In this document: in pieces, positions 1 through 10,323 of the stretch
Numbering within the stretch: the stretch's first letter is position 1
Layout of the letters: each line of letters begins with the position of its first letter
From: Streptomycetaceae bacterium
GTDB taxonomy: Bacteria; Actinomycetota; Actinomycetes; Nanopelagicales; Nanopelagicaceae
Assembly (NCBI GenBank): GCA_007279945.1
Contig: QYPG01000034.1
Span: 1 to 38,761, forward strand
Reading direction: 5' to 3'
DNA length: 38,761 nucleotides
The notes under the pieces: generated by a model
Seen by the model: only the letters and a program-made list of their open reading frames with translations
The model's database searches: none
What the model was told of the DNA's origin: nothing
Translations under genes and position numbers: made by a program

Positions 1-377
1 GCATTCTCGACTGCCTCTGCACCGGCATTAGTAAAGAAAACCTTTGCAAAGTGTCCGCCTGCTAATTCAACAATTCGCTGAGCCGCTTCATTGCGCGCAT
101 CATTTGCATGTTGTGGCGCAACGGTTGTGAGTATTTCGGCCTGGGCTTGAATCGCCTTAATTACTTTAGGGTGCTGGTGACCGATATTTGTAAAGACGAG
201 TTGAGATGAGAAATCCAAATAAACCTTGCCAGCATGATCCCAAAAGCGTGAGCCCGAACCACTTGCAATCGGCATTGGTGAAATCGCACCTTGAGCCGAC
301 CATGAGTGAAAGACATATTTTCGGTCTGCAGCGCTAACGGCAGCTTGCTTATCTGGATCGTTTACTGGAGCACTCAT
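1..377 (-). CDS. Class III (PLP) aminotransferase, 5' part only
   Basis: The first 125 codons of a minus-strand gene; the rest lies beyond the window edge. The protein starts MSAPVNDPDK and contains the class III aminotransferase N-terminal pattern: a YVFHSW segment, DHAGKVYLDF, a GHQHPKV turn, and FFTNAGAEAVENA at the cut end, which matches the family's cofactor-phosphate loop (N-G/A-GAEA). These enzymes move an amino group from an omega-amino acid or similar donor to pyruvate or 2-oxoglutarate, using pyridoxal phosphate. The ATG at 377 has AGAGG eight bases upstream. It is divergent from an mmsA-type dehydrogenase. Aminotransferase plus semialdehyde dehydrogenase is the usual pairing for beta-alanine or beta-aminoisobutyrate breakdown, so that substrate class is a reasonable inference. 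The catalytic lysine region is not in view. Confidence 0.85.
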   Translation of the reverse strand, partial: MSAPVNDPDKQAAVSAADRKYVFHSWSAQGAISPMPIASGSGSRFWDHAGKVYLDFSSQLVFTNIGHQHPKVIKAIQAQAEILTTVAPQHANDARNEAAQRIVELAGGHFAKVFFTNAGAEAVEN

Positions 378-438
378 GAAAATAGCCTCTAACCCTTAAG
401 TCATTGATAGGAATTAGCGCCATCTTAACGCCCTGAAG

Positions 439-444
439 TAGATT
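439..444 (+). promoter_or_regulatory. -10 hexamer TAGATT of a probable leaderless mmsA promoter
   Basis: TAGATT ends exactly six bases before the ATG at 451, which places the expected transcription start on or beside the A of the start codon. No Shine-Dalgarno is present. The same hexamer at the same distance precedes cpaF. No convincing -35 is visible. Confidence 0.55.
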
Positions 445-450
445 GCGGGT

Positions 451-1935
451 ATGAAGCAGATAACACATTGGATCAACGGCGCGCCATCGACCACGAAGTC
501 AGAGCGAAGTGGGGATATTTTCAACCCGGCAACTGGTCACATAACAGGCAGCGTTGCCTTTGCCGATGCCGCAACCGTTGATCTGGCAGTCGATGCTGCC
601 ACGGCCGCTTTTACAACGTGGCGCCATAGTTCGCTCACCAAGCGCACTCAAGTTTTATTTGCCTTCCGCGAATTAGTTCAGCAAAATAAAGAAAAAATCG
701 CCGCACTTATCACCGACGAACATGGCAAGGTTTTAAGCGATGCCGCCGGTGAAGTTACTCGCGGTCTAGAAGTTGTTGAATTTGCCTGCGGAATTCCACA
801 CTTACTTAAAGGTGGATTCTCTGAAGAGGTTTCAACTGGCGTAGATGTGTATTCAATCCGCCAAGCTTTAGGACCTGTTGCAATTATCTCGCCATTTAAC
901 TTTCCAGCGATGGTACCTATGTGGTTCTTCCCCGTTGCAATTGCATGCGGCAACACTGTCGTTGTTAAGCCATCTGAAAAAGATCCAAGTGCCACGATGT
1001 TCATGGCTCAGTTATGGAAAGAGGCTGGATTACCTGATGGAGTTTTCAATGTAGTGCATGGTGACAAAGTCGCCGTTGATGCATTACTAACCCACCCCGG
1101 AATTAAATCAATTTCATTTGTCGGCTCTACTCCAATTGCGCGCTATGTCTATGAGACTGGAACAAAAGCTGGCAAGCGAGTACAAGCCTTAGGTGGCGCA
1201 AAGAATCACATGGTGGTTTTACCTGATGCTGATTTAGAACTCGCCGCAGATGCCGCAATTAACGCGGGCTTTGGCTCAGCGGGAGAGCGCTGCATGGCTA
1301 TCTCTGCAATCGTTGCCGTCGAACCAATTGCAAGCGCACTTGTTGCACGCATTAAATCGCGAATGGCAAATATTAAAACCGGTGATGGAACACAAGGCGT
1401 CGATATGGGCCCATTAGTTACTCAAGTTCACCGCGACAAAGTTGCCTCTTACATTGAAGCAGGCGCAAAGGCTGGTGCAACTCTTGTTGTCGATGGTCGC
1501 GCGCTAGAGATTGCCGGAGATGGTTTTTGGCTAGGGCCTACTTTGTTCGACAATGTCACTCCAGATATGTCTATATATAAGGAAGAGATTTTCGGACCAG
1601 TGTTAAGTGTGATTCGTGTCGATTCATACGAGGCCGCTCTAGCCCTTGTTAATAGTCATGAGTACGGCAATGGAACTGCAATCTTTACTAACGATGGTGG
1701 CGCAGCTCGCCGTTATCAAAATGAGGTAGAGGTTGGCATGGTTGGAATCAACGTTCCGATTCCTGTTCCCATGGCCTATTACTCATTTGGTGGATGGAAG
1801 AACTCGTTATTTGGTGATTCTCATGCACATGGCACCGAAGGTGTTCACTTCTTTACTCGCGGCAAAGTTGTTACAAGCCGTTGGCTTGATCCAAGCCACG
1901 GTGGAATCAACTTAGGTTTTCCACAAAACGATTAA
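451..1935 (+). CDS. mmsA: CoA-acylating methylmalonate-semialdehyde dehydrogenase
   Basis: A 494-aa aldehyde dehydrogenase superfamily member of the MmsA/IolA type. It oxidises (methyl)malonate semialdehyde to propionyl- or acetyl-CoA with NAD+ and CoA, in valine, beta-alanine or inositol breakdown. Visible are the N-terminal WINGAPS strand, the NAD-binding region around ISPFNFPAMVPMWFFP with VVVKPSEKDP, the SFVGSTPIARYVY nucleotide motif, and the catalytic cysteine in GSAGERCMA at residue 281. The GERCMA context is typical of the CoA-acylating subgroup, and the length matches the family. ATG is chosen because the protein aligns from its first residues and a -10 hexamer sits six bases upstream. 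The divergent aminotransferase suggests a role in amino-acid or beta-alanine catabolism. Substrate preference between malonate and methylmalonate semialdehyde cannot be read from the sequence. Confidence 0.93.
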   Translation: MKQITHWINGAPSTTKSERSGDIFNPATGHITGSVAFADAATVDLAVDAATAAFTTWRHSSLTKRTQVLFAFRELVQQNKEKIAALITDEHGKVLSDAAGEVTRGLEVVEFACGIPHLLKGGFSEEVSTGVDVYSIRQALGPVAIISPFNFPAMVPMWFFPVAIACGNTVVVKPSEKDPSATMFMAQLWKEAGLPDGVFNVVHGDKVAVDALLTHPGIKSISFVGSTPIARYVYETGTKAGKRVQALGGAKNHMVVLPDADLELAADAAINAGFGSAGERCMAISAIVAVEPIASALVARIKSRMANIKTGDGTQGVDMGPLVTQVHRDKVASYIEAGAKAGATLVVDGRALEIAGDGFWLGPTLFDNVTPDMSIYKEEIFGPVLSVIRVDSYEAALALVNSHEYGNGTAIFTNDGGAARRYQNEVEVGMVGINVPIPVPMAYYSFGGWKNSLFGDSHAHGTEGVHFFTRGKVVTSRWLDPSHGGINLGFPQND

Positions 1936-2084
1936 AAGCGCGCTGAAATAAGCGCTGATTAGTCCATATCCACTGCCAAAGGTAGAATAACTACGTGCGG
2001 CCGGTGACTTGGCCTCAGAAATACCCAATCGTTGGATAGAAGCATGGCCTGATAACGGCTGGCTTCCTTAGGAAAGTAGTTTTC

Positions 2085-3983
2085 GTGGCCAAGACTCAAG
2101 AGCATCTTAAAGACCTGCCTGTAAAAAAGCGCGAAAACCTTCGCAACGTTGCCATCATCGCCCACGTTGACCACGGTAAAACAACTCTTGTTGATGCCAT
2201 GTTGTGGCAGTCAGGTGCTTTTGCTGCCTATAAGAAGCAGGACGATAGCCAAGACCGCATGATGGATTCAATGGATCTAGAGCGCGAAAAGGGAATTACG
2301 ATTCTTGCTAAGAACACTGCTGTTAAGCGCGGTGACACAATCGTTAACATTATTGACACACCAGGCCACGCAGATTTCGGTGGCGAAGTTGAGCGCGGAC
2401 TTGAAATGGTCGATGGCGTTATCTTGCTAGTGGATGCATCTGAAGGTCCACTGCCTCAAACACGTTTCGTTTTGCGCAAAGCGCTAGAGAAGAATTTGCC
2501 AGTTATTTTGGTTATCAATAAAGTCGACCGCCCCGATTCACGAATCGCAGAAGTTGTCGATGAGGCTTACGAGCTATTTTTAGATCTAGATGCCAATGAA
2601 TCACAGATTGAATTTCCGGTTGTTTACGCATCGGCTAAAGCTGGCCGCGCATCATTAAAGCGTCCAGCAGATGGTGGAATGCCAGAAGAAGAAAACTTGG
2701 ATGTTTTATTCGACACTATCTTCTCTGCAATTCCAGCACCTGAGTATCACGAAGGTGCACCGTTGCAGGCTCACGTAACTAACCTTGACTCATCACCATT
2801 CCTTGGCCGCTTAGCTTTATGCCGTGTGCGTGAAGGTGTTATTAAAAAGGGTCAGAACGTTACCTGGATTAAGACTGACGGAACTATGGAGCGAGTAAAG
2901 ATTTCAGAGTTACTTATTACTGAGGCTCTAGAGCGTATTCCAACGCTTGAAGCCCATCCAGGTGACATCATCGCCGTGGCTGGAATTGAAACGATTACTT
3001 TGGGCGAAACTCTGGCCGACAATGAAAACCCTCATGCGCTTCCATTAATCATCGTTGACGAGCCATCGATTTCGATGACTATTGGTATTAATACATCTCC
3101 TCTTGCCGGCAAGAGCGGAAAACTACTTACTGCGCGCCAAGTTAAGAGCCGTCTAGATGCCGAGCTCGTTGGTAACGTGTCATTGCGCGTACTCAATACT
3201 GAGCGCCCAGATACATGGGAAGTTCAAGGTCGCGGAGAGCTTCAGCTTGCAGTGCTTGTTGAAATCATGAAGCGCGAAGGCTTTGAATTAACTGTTGGTA
3301 AGCCACAGGTTGTTATTAAAAAGATCGATGGCAAAGTACATGAGCCAATGGAGCGTTTAACAATTGATGCACCTGAAGAATATCTTGGTGTACTTACTCA
3401 GTTGATGGCGCTTCGCAAAGGCCGCATGGAGCAAATGGTCAATCACGGTACTGGTTGGATTCGCCTTGATTACAAAGTTCCATCACGCGGACTTATTGGT
3501 TTCCGTACTGAGTTCTTAACTGAAACTCGCGGAACAGGTTTATTGCACCACGTCTTTGATGGCTATGAGGCATGGCACGGTGATATCCGTACGCGCGGTA
3601 CAGGTTCACTAGTCTCAGATCGTATGGGAGTTGTAACTTCGTATGCACTCTATGGAACACAAGATCGCGGAAGCATCTTCGTGGAACCAGGTGACGAGGT
3701 TTACGAGGGAATGGTTATCGGCGAGAACTCTCGCAGCGATGATATGGACGTTAACTGTGTTCGCGAAAAGAAGCTCACTAACATGCGCGCTTCAGGTACC
3801 GACGAATCAGAGCGTTTGATTCCGCCTAAGAAGCTCAACATGGAAGGTGCTTTGGAGTTCTGTCGCGAAGATGAGTGCGTTGAAGTTACTCCGGCCGTTG
3901 TTCGAATCCGCAAGGTTGTCCTTGATGGTGACGAGCGCGCCCGCACAACTGCCCGCGCCAAGAAGGCTAACCAGAACGTATAA
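2085..3983 (+). CDS. typA: Ribosome-associated translational GTPase TypA/BipA
   Basis: A 632-aa translation-factor GTPase. The G1 loop is AHVDHGKTT (residues 26-34), the switch II motif [16 protein letters not shown] follows, and the base-recognition motif is NKVDRPDSR. Next come an EF-Tu-like domain II, EF-G-like domains, and the C-terminal TypA-specific region with [13 protein letters not shown] and [13 protein letters not shown]. TypA binds the 70S ribosome near the EF-G site and supports 50S assembly and stress or cold adaptation. GTG at 2085 is chosen because AGGAAAG lies eight bases upstream. It stands alone after a 149-bp gap following mmsA, and adnA begins 38 bp downstream on the same strand. 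Confidence 0.96.
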   Translation: MAKTQEHLKDLPVKKRENLRNVAIIAHVDHGKTTLVDAMLWQSGAFAAYKKQDDSQDRMMDSMDLEREKGITILAKNTAVKRGDTIVNIIDTPGHADFGGEVERGLEMVDGVILLVDASEGPLPQTRFVLRKALEKNLPVILVINKVDRPDSRIAEVVDEAYELFLDLDANESQIEFPVVYASAKAGRASLKRPADGGMPEEENLDVLFDTIFSAIPAPEYHEGAPLQAHVTNLDSSPFLGRLALCRVREGVIKKGQNVTWIKTDGTMERVKISELLITEALERIPTLEAHPGDIIAVAGIETITLGETLADNENPHALPLIIVDEPSISMTIGINTSPLAGKSGKLLTARQVKSRLDAELVGNVSLRVLNTERPDTWEVQGRGELQLAVLVEIMKREGFELTVGKPQVVIKKIDGKVHEPMERLTIDAPEEYLGVLTQLMALRKGRMEQMVNHGTGWIRLDYKVPSRGLIGFRTEFLTETRGTGLLHHVFDGYEAWHGDIRTRGTGSLVSDRMGVVTSYALYGTQDRGSIFVEPGDEVYEGMVIGENSRSDDMDVNCVREKKLTNMRASGTDESERLIPPKKLNMEGALEFCREDECVEVTPAVVRIRKVVLDGDERARTTARAKKANQNV

Positions 3984-4021
3984 ACCCAGTTTCGTCAGCC
4001 CCCTAGGGTTGAATTGGCACT

Positions 4022-7000
4022 GTGAGTAAAACCAGCTTTACCCTTGTGCGCGTAAAGGCCACACACGCTGGTGCGCAATTATCACCAGAACAAATCGCTG
4101 CAGTTGCTCACCGTGGATCTCCACTTGTTGTTCAAGGTGGTCCAGGTACGGGTAAGACAACGGTATTAATTGAAGCTGCGCTAGCGCGAATTAACGATGG
4201 ACAAAATCCAGACTCTATTTTGTTGCTGACCTATGGTCGTGAACGAGCGTCAGAGCTACGTGATGCCATCGCTCTGCGAACAACAAAGACGATGTTTGAA
4301 CCTTTGGCGCGTACTTTTCACTCGCTGGCTTTTTCAATTGTAAAGATGAGGGCCAGTAGTCAGGATCCTGAACCGATTCTATTAAGTGGGCCTGAACAGG
4401 AAAGTTATATTAGAGAACTTCTAGCTGGTGATATCGCCGATGGTTGTAAAGAGTGGCCTGAGGATTTACATGCGGCGTTAACGACACATGGTTTTGCGCG
4501 AGAGCTTCGAGATTTAATTCTGCGCGCATCTGAACGTGGAATTGGACCAACACAGTTAGAGTCACTTGGAATATCAGAGGGTGAAAAATACTGGGCAGCA
4601 GCAGCTAAGTTTTGGCAGCGCTATATCAACTCTATGGTGATGCGCGAAATTAGCGCCGCCGACTCCAAGATGCGCATCGATCCATCAGAGCTTGTCTCAC
4701 GTGCCACGATTCACTTACACAATAATCCAGATGTTTTAGCACAGTTACGTGCGCGCTTTACAACCATCATGGTCGATGAGTTTCAGGAGAGCGATCCGGC
4801 ACAACGCGCATTACTTGCAGCCTTAGTTGGTAGCGATGTAATTATCTGCGCCGATGCCGATAGTGCAGTGGGACGCTTTCGAGGCGCCGACCCCGATGGT
4901 TTATCGGCAGCGTTAGATCCTTATCGTGCACATGAAATTCTGCTGACAACGGACTATCGCAGCGCACGTGCAATCTTTGATGTCACACACGCCTATGTGC
5001 AGGGCTTTAAAGCTTCACCACTGACCCGCAAACGCAGTTGTGGCACTGATAAAACGGGCTCGGTAGAGGTTCATCGCTTTAGATCAGGGGCGGAAGAAGC
5101 TGCTTTTATCGCCCATCAATGTCGAAGTGCGAATCTGCGCAAAGGTATTTCTTATAGCGACATGGCAGTAATTTTACGAAGCCCGGGTGTAACGGCATCG
5201 GCCCTACGTCGAGCTTTTTCATACGTAGGTGTTCCGGTTGCTAGCGAACTTCAAGCCCTCGCCGGTAATCCAGCGATTGCACCCTTCTTATTACTTGCCC
5301 GCGTTGCGATTAAAGCCCAACCTTTAAATTTAGATACAGCCGAGCGTCTATTAATGAGCGAGTTTGGTGGCGCTGACTCAATATCGTTGCGCCGTATTCG
5401 CCGGGCCATGGGTTCTGCACGCCCTGAGGGCGATGATCGCTCAGGTACACAGTTGTTGCTCGATGCAATTAATGATGGTGAAGTTTTTATCGAAGGTGCT
5501 GATTCACTTATTCGAGTACATGCGCTGTTAGAAAAAGCCCGTGCAGTTGCTCGCAATAAATCGGCGCTAGCCGATGATCTGCTGTGGGCGATTTGGGACA
5601 ATGCAGAGACAAGTGATGGACAAAAACTATCGAGCGCATGGCGCACTCAATCTCTACGACCAGGTATTCGAGGCGCAGCTGCCGATCGTGACTTAGATGC
5701 CATGATGCAGTTATTTGAAAGCGCTGCCAGATTCTCTGAGCGATTTCCATTATCTGGTCCCGCCGCATTCATTGCTGAAATTGCTACCGAAGATATTGCT
5801 GGCGATGTTATTACGGCAAAGGGTATTCGCCCAGATTTTGTTGAAATTCTTACCGTCCATAGCGCTAAGGGAAGGCAATGGCAGTTAGTAGCAGTTGCTG
5901 GATTGCAAGAAGGTACATGGCCGAATTTAAAGACGCGCTCATCATTACTGGGTGCAGAGCGATTAGTTGAGCGCCAGCGTAACCCTGATATTCCACGGGA
6001 TCAATTAGATGTCATTGCGGCAAGTGGCTTGATGCAGGATGAAGAGCGCTTGTTTCATGTAGCGCTAACCCGCGCCAAACAATCACTTTTCGTCACTGCG
6101 GTACAGCGCGATGATGAAGAGCCTTCTCACTTCTTTGAAGCTATTGAAGTCATGGTCAATAAAACCGATCTGGACGAGCCAGTACTCACCGATGTACCAC
6201 GCCCTATTACCGCTCCTGCACTAGTGGCTGAACTTCGCGCGAACTTACACGGTGAAAATGCAGTTGAGGCTGCTGCGCTGCTAAAAACTATGAGCACCGA
6301 AGGTATCTATCTGGCCGATCCGGGTAATTGGATAGGTTCGCTGCCGATTAGTACCGACCTAGCCGTCATTGATAGTGACAAAGAAGTAGTTGTCTCACCC
6401 AGTGGGGCTGAATCATTTGTTGAATGCGGAGTCAAATGGTTTTTACAAAACAATGGTGGAACCGATGGAGATAGCAGTGCACAGGTTTTAGGTTCGGCGA
6501 TTCACGCATTTGCGGCGAAGATGGTGCAAGAGCCTGGAACTACTAGAGAAGAGCTCATCGCTAACCTTGAAAGTTCGTGGAAGTTAATCGATTCTGAAAC
6601 AGGATGGGTCAGTGCATCCAATTTGGAAAGCGCTGTCACCATGCTAAAAAAATTTGTGGATTATCACTCTAAAACTTCGCGCACAATCGTAGATGCAGAG
6701 ATGCGTTTTGATGTCACGCTTGGTCGAGCACGCATTAGAGGAAGTGTGGATCGTTTAGAGGTTGAGGCCGATGGCTCATTATTTATTATCGACTTTAAGA
6801 CTGGCTCAAGTACAATCACAGGTAAAGAGACGCAGAGCAATGTGCAGCTAGCTAGCTATCAAGTAGGAATCGTCGAAGGTGGATTTACTCAAGGAAATAC
6901 TTCGGCCGGCGCTGAACTGGTCTACCTTGGTACCGATACGGCCAGTGCAACAATTAAGAAGCAAGGCACAATCGATATTGATGCCACGAAAGAAAAACTC

Positions 7001-7123
7001 AATCAAATCGCCGAAGGCATGGGCGCCGCTACCTTCTTTGCCACCATCAACAAGCGCTGTAAAGGCTGCCCAGTGCGCAAATCCTGCCCCGTTCAAAGTG
7101 ATGGGCGGACGGTGATTTCATGA
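4022..7123 (+). CDS. adnA: AdnA-like UvrD-family helicase with iron-sulfur RecB-type nuclease domain
   Basis: A 1033-aa superfamily 1A helicase fused to a C-terminal PD-(D/E)XK nuclease, the arrangement of mycobacterial AdnA, one subunit of the AdnAB end-resection motor for double-strand breaks. Walker A is GGPGTGKTT (about residues 39-47) and Walker B is MVDEFQ (D252, E253). The helicase C-terminal part holds TVHSAKGRQW and a VALTRAK motif VI. Nuclease residues are D910 in GSVDRLE and D924/K926 in IIDFKTG. Four cysteines, C802 then C1013, C1016 and C1022 (CKGCPVRKSC), match the iron-sulfur staple of AddB-type nucleases. The GTG start has no good Shine-Dalgarno; TAGGGT lies 12 bases upstream as a weak -10 candidate. 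The stop overlaps the adnB start by four bases (ATGA), so the two subunits are translationally coupled. Confidence 0.9.
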   Translation: MSKTSFTLVRVKATHAGAQLSPEQIAAVAHRGSPLVVQGGPGTGKTTVLIEAALARINDGQNPDSILLLTYGRERASELRDAIALRTTKTMFEPLARTFHSLAFSIVKMRASSQDPEPILLSGPEQESYIRELLAGDIADGCKEWPEDLHAALTTHGFARELRDLILRASERGIGPTQLESLGISEGEKYWAAAAKFWQRYINSMVMREISAADSKMRIDPSELVSRATIHLHNNPDVLAQLRARFTTIMVDEFQESDPAQRALLAALVGSDVIICADADSAVGRFRGADPDGLSAALDPYRAHEILLTTDYRSARAIFDVTHAYVQGFKASPLTRKRSCGTDKTGSVEVHRFRSGAEEAAFIAHQCRSANLRKGISYSDMAVILRSPGVTASALRRAFSYVGVPVASELQALAGNPAIAPFLLLARVAIKAQPLNLDTAERLLMSEFGGADSISLRRIRRAMGSARPEGDDRSGTQLLLDAINDGEVFIEGADSLIRVHALLEKARAVARNKSALADDLLWAIWDNAETSDGQKLSSAWRTQSLRPGIRGAAADRDLDAMMQLFESAARFSERFPLSGPAAFIAEIATEDIAGDVITAKGIRPDFVEILTVHSAKGRQWQLVAVAGLQEGTWPNLKTRSSLLGAERLVERQRNPDIPRDQLDVIAASGLMQDEERLFHVALTRAKQSLFVTAVQRDDEEPSHFFEAIEVMVNKTDLDEPVLTDVPRPITAPALVAELRANLHGENAVEAAALLKTMSTEGIYLADPGNWIGSLPISTDLAVIDSDKEVVVSPSGAESFVECGVKWFLQNNGGTDGDSSAQVLGSAIHAFAAKMVQEPGTTREELIANLESSWKLIDSETGWVSASNLESAVTMLKKFVDYHSKTSRTIVDAEMRFDVTLGRARIRGSVDRLEVEADGSLFIIDFKTGSSTITGKETQSNVQLASYQVGIVEGGFTQGNTSAGAELVYLGTDTASATIKKQGTIDIDATKEKLNQIAEGMGAATFFATINKRCKGCPVRKSCPVQSDGRTVIS

Positions 7124-10100
7124 GTGTAGATGCTAAATATTCACCGGAAGAGATCATTGCCACGTTGCAAGCTCATCCAAAGTTCGGTGGCTCGATTAAA
7201 CCGATTACTAAGTTTCAATCAGCGATTATCAGTAGTGATTTAGAGCCTGCGGTAGTTATCGCCGGCGCAGGTTCGGGTAAGACTGAGACGATGAGTAATC
7301 GGGTGCTATATCTGGTAGCTAATGGTTTTGTTACACCTGATCAAATCTTGGGTCTGACTTTTACGCGCAAAGCCGCCGGTGAACTGTCAGTTCGAATTCG
7401 TAAACGTCTGCGCCAACTTGCAACGCTCAATGAGTTCAAACATATTACTTCGACGGCAACATCGGTTACTACCTATCATTCATATGCAGGTAAACTACTC
7501 AGTGAGCATGCAATCAGGTATGGCATCGATGCCGATTCCGAACCACTGGGTGAAGCGGCAATCTGGCAGATTGCGTCTGACGTTGTCCGCAACTGGAGCG
7601 ATGATTCTTATCGAAATAACAGCAAAGTTAGTACGGTAATTAAAGATTTGTTAGGGCTCTCAAAGTTAATGATGGAGCACCAAGTAGCGGGCAACGATAT
7701 TGAAGCGATAGGCAATCAGATTATTCAAGAGTTATCTGGTCTCGATGGTGGATCAAATGAAGAAGTTCGTTCTGTTCAGCGCGCAATGCTGCAACGTAAT
7801 TCGCTGCTACCTATGGTCGAAGTATTCATGCAACGGCGTAGAGCTGCTGGTGAGTTCTCCTTCGATGATCAGATGTCATTGGCCGCCGATATCGCGCAAA
7901 ACTTTGCCGATGTTGGCGTTTTGGAGCGCGGAAAGTACCGTGTGGTGTTGCTCGATGAGTATCAAGATACGTCGCAGTCGCAAGTGCGTATGTTGTCATC
8001 GCTCTACGGAGGCGGACATCCGGTTATGGCGGTGGGAGACCCATCGCAAGCCATTTATACCTGGCGTGGGGCCTCGGCCGGCACCATGGCATCCTTCACT
8101 AGCTATTTCCCTAAGTTAGATTCTCAAAAAGGAACATCGCAATTTACTTTGCCAACAACGTTTAGAAACGATGCCATGATTTTGGCAGTAGCAAATCGCA
8201 TTAGCGAAAAGATTAAGGCCGATGGCGGACAACAAGTAGTGCAGTTAGAGGCTCGACCCAACGCAGGTAAGGGCGAAATCGCCTATGGAATCTTTGAAAC
8301 TATCGATGCTGAAGCCGCAGCGATTGCCGAATACATCAAAGCCCACTGGTCGCCGACATCTGGTGCAACGTCGGCTGTCTTAGTGCGAAAGCGCGCACAG
8401 ATAACAGCGATTGAAAGCGCTCTTCGCCATGAAGGTTTGCCCGTTGAAGTAATTGGCATTGGGGGATTAATCCACGTTCCGGAGGTCGCCGACATTGTCT
8501 CGATGCTAAAGATAATTACTGATCCCGATGCCGGCTCTGCCGTTATGCGACATCTGACGGGACCACGAATTAATTTGGGGCCACGAGATATTGCAGCTCT
8601 TGGTGCATTTAGTCGCGAACGCGCTAAGGAGCTTCATACAGATTCAAAGAGTTTTATTAAAAAAATCGCAGCTGGAAATCCTGAACAACTCGAGGCCGAT
8701 GATCAATTTGCCGGTTCGATAATCGATGCCTTAGATGAGATTCACAGTGCGAAAAAAGCAGGCTTTAGCGATATTGGTTATCAAAGGCTCGTGCGCTTTG
8801 CAGGTGATTTACGACGTCTGCGTTCGCGGGCGGGTGGACAGATTAGTGATTTAATCAGTGAGATTGAAAACTACTTAACGCTGGAGTCGGAGATAACTCT
8901 GCGCGATGGATCTCAAGCCGGGCGCCGACATATAGATCGCTTTCTTGATGAAGCAACAAAGTTTGAACGCAGCGGTGGAACCGTAGCCGCCTTTTTAGAT
9001 TGGCTCGATGTCGCCGCCGATGCCGAAGGCGGATTAAAGGCTGGGGCCCCTGAAATTCGCAGTGATGTAGTGCAGATTCTGACCGTCCACATGGCTAAGG
9101 GTGCTGAGTGGGATGTCGTTGCAGTACCTGGTTTATCTGCGGGAACCTTCCCGAGCAATAATACAATTGATCCAGATAACTGGTTAAAAAATGAAAAACA
9201 TATTCCTTTTCCTTTGCGCGCAGATTCTATAGAGCTACCTGTATTTTCTCTGCACGGTATTACAAAAAATAGCGAAGCGGCAAAAACAATTAAAGCTTTT
9301 GCAGGGTTGTGTGTAGATAATATAAAGATGCGCGAAGAGATGCGCCTTGCCTATGTTGCCGTTACTCGTGCTAAATCGCATCTGATCTGCACGACTTCGC
9401 GTTGGCGAGATGGAGCTAAACCTGTTGAACCGAGTGAGATATTTTACTTAGTCGCCGAAGTTGCTAGTGCACTGGGTGGTCTGATGGTTTCAGATTCACC
9501 CGCACCCAACGATGGTGATGAGAATCCCACGCTAGAAAATCCAATTACTGCACCGTGGCCATCTGATCCATTAGGTAATCGCCGTGGCGCATTTGATGCG
9601 GCAATTGATTTAATTAAGAGTACTGATAAACATGTCCTAGGTGAATCTGATCTTCCTCACATTAAATCGTGGATTGATGATGCACGCGCTCTTATTGCCG
9701 AACATCAGGGGAGAAATAACGGCGCTATTAAAGTGCCATTACCCACCAGGCTTTCAACATCAACCTTAGTTGCACTTCACGAAGATTCACAGGAGCTTGC
9801 ACTAAATATTCGCAGACCTATGCCGCGTGGACAGGATCAATATTCGCGGCGCGGAACTGCCTTTCACTTGTGGGTCGAACGTCAATTCACGGATGCAGCC
9901 ACATTATTTGGGGATGAGTATTTAGATTACTTAGATCCGTTAGAGGATGATTCAACGTTAGAGGATCTAAAGAAGACATGGCTAGCAAGTGAGTTTGCCC
10001 ATCGCACCCCTGTACGCGTAGAAGTCCCCTTTGAAACAACTATTGCAGGGGTTTTAATCCGTGGCCGTATAGATGCGGTTTATGCAACAGATACAGGCTT

Positions 10101-10323
10101 TGAGGTCGTTGACTGGAAAACTGGATCTAAAAAACTTGGGCAATCAGCGGCAATTCAATTAGCTATGTATCGCTTAGCGTGGGCCAAACTCTCTGGCACC
10201 GATATTTCTAACGTGAGCGCAGCTTTTCACTATGTTCCAACGTCGGTTACAGATAAACCTTCGGACCTATGTGATGAAGCTGAGTTGATCTCCCTAATTA
10301 CACAGATTGAGGAAAAAGCTTAA
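7120..10323 (+). CDS. adnB: AdnB-like UvrD-family helicase-nuclease
   Basis: A 1067-aa partner of AdnA. Walker A is AGAGSGKTE (about residues 48-56, K54) and Walker B is LLDEYQDT (D279, E280). Further helicase motifs include GDPSQAIYTWRGA, TTFRN, TVHMAKGAEWD and YVAVTRAK. The C-terminal nuclease has RGTAFHLWVE, D985 in RGRIDAV and D998/K1000 in VVDWKTG, so the nuclease centre looks intact. There is no cysteine quartet, unlike the upstream subunit. AdnAB unwinds and trims broken DNA ends ahead of recombination in actinobacteria. The gene starts within the adnA stop codon. Its own stop shares a TTAA with the convergent gene downstream, leaving no intergenic space. Confidence 0.92.
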   Translation: MSVDAKYSPEEIIATLQAHPKFGGSIKPITKFQSAIISSDLEPAVVIAGAGSGKTETMSNRVLYLVANGFVTPDQILGLTFTRKAAGELSVRIRKRLRQLATLNEFKHITSTATSVTTYHSYAGKLLSEHAIRYGIDADSEPLGEAAIWQIASDVVRNWSDDSYRNNSKVSTVIKDLLGLSKLMMEHQVAGNDIEAIGNQIIQELSGLDGGSNEEVRSVQRAMLQRNSLLPMVEVFMQRRRAAGEFSFDDQMSLAADIAQNFADVGVLERGKYRVVLLDEYQDTSQSQVRMLSSLYGGGHPVMAVGDPSQAIYTWRGASAGTMASFTSYFPKLDSQKGTSQFTLPTTFRNDAMILAVANRISEKIKADGGQQVVQLEARPNAGKGEIAYGIFETIDAEAAAIAEYIKAHWSPTSGATSAVLVRKRAQITAIESALRHEGLPVEVIGIGGLIHVPEVADIVSMLKIITDPDAGSAVMRHLTGPRINLGPRDIAALGAFSRERAKELHTDSKSFIKKIAAGNPEQLEADDQFAGSIIDALDEIHSAKKAGFSDIGYQRLVRFAGDLRRLRSRAGGQISDLISEIENYLTLESEITLRDGSQAGRRHIDRFLDEATKFERSGGTVAAFLDWLDVAADAEGGLKAGAPEIRSDVVQILTVHMAKGAEWDVVAVPGLSAGTFPSNNTIDPDNWLKNEKHIPFPLRADSIELPVFSLHGITKNSEAAKTIKAFAGLCVDNIKMREEMRLAYVAVTRAKSHLICTTSRWRDGAKPVEPSEIFYLVAEVASALGGLMVSDSPAPNDGDENPTLENPITAPWPSDPLGNRRGAFDAAIDLIKSTDKHVLGESDLPHIKSWIDDARALIAEHQGRNNGAIKVPLPTRLSTSTLVALHEDSQELALNIRRPMPRGQDQYSRRGTAFHLWVERQFTDAATLFGDEYLDYLDPLEDDSTLEDLKKTWLASEFAHRTPVRVEVPFETTIAGVLIRGRIDAVYATDTGFEVVDWKTGSKKLGQSAAIQLAMYRLAWAKLSGTDISNVSAAFHYVPTSVTDKPSDLCDEAELISLITQIEEKA

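Noticed and set aside
1936-2084. Regulatory RNA in the mmsA-typA gap
   Set aside because: Only a 5-bp AGCGC/GCGCT pairing and a normal Shine-Dalgarno are visible; not enough for a call.
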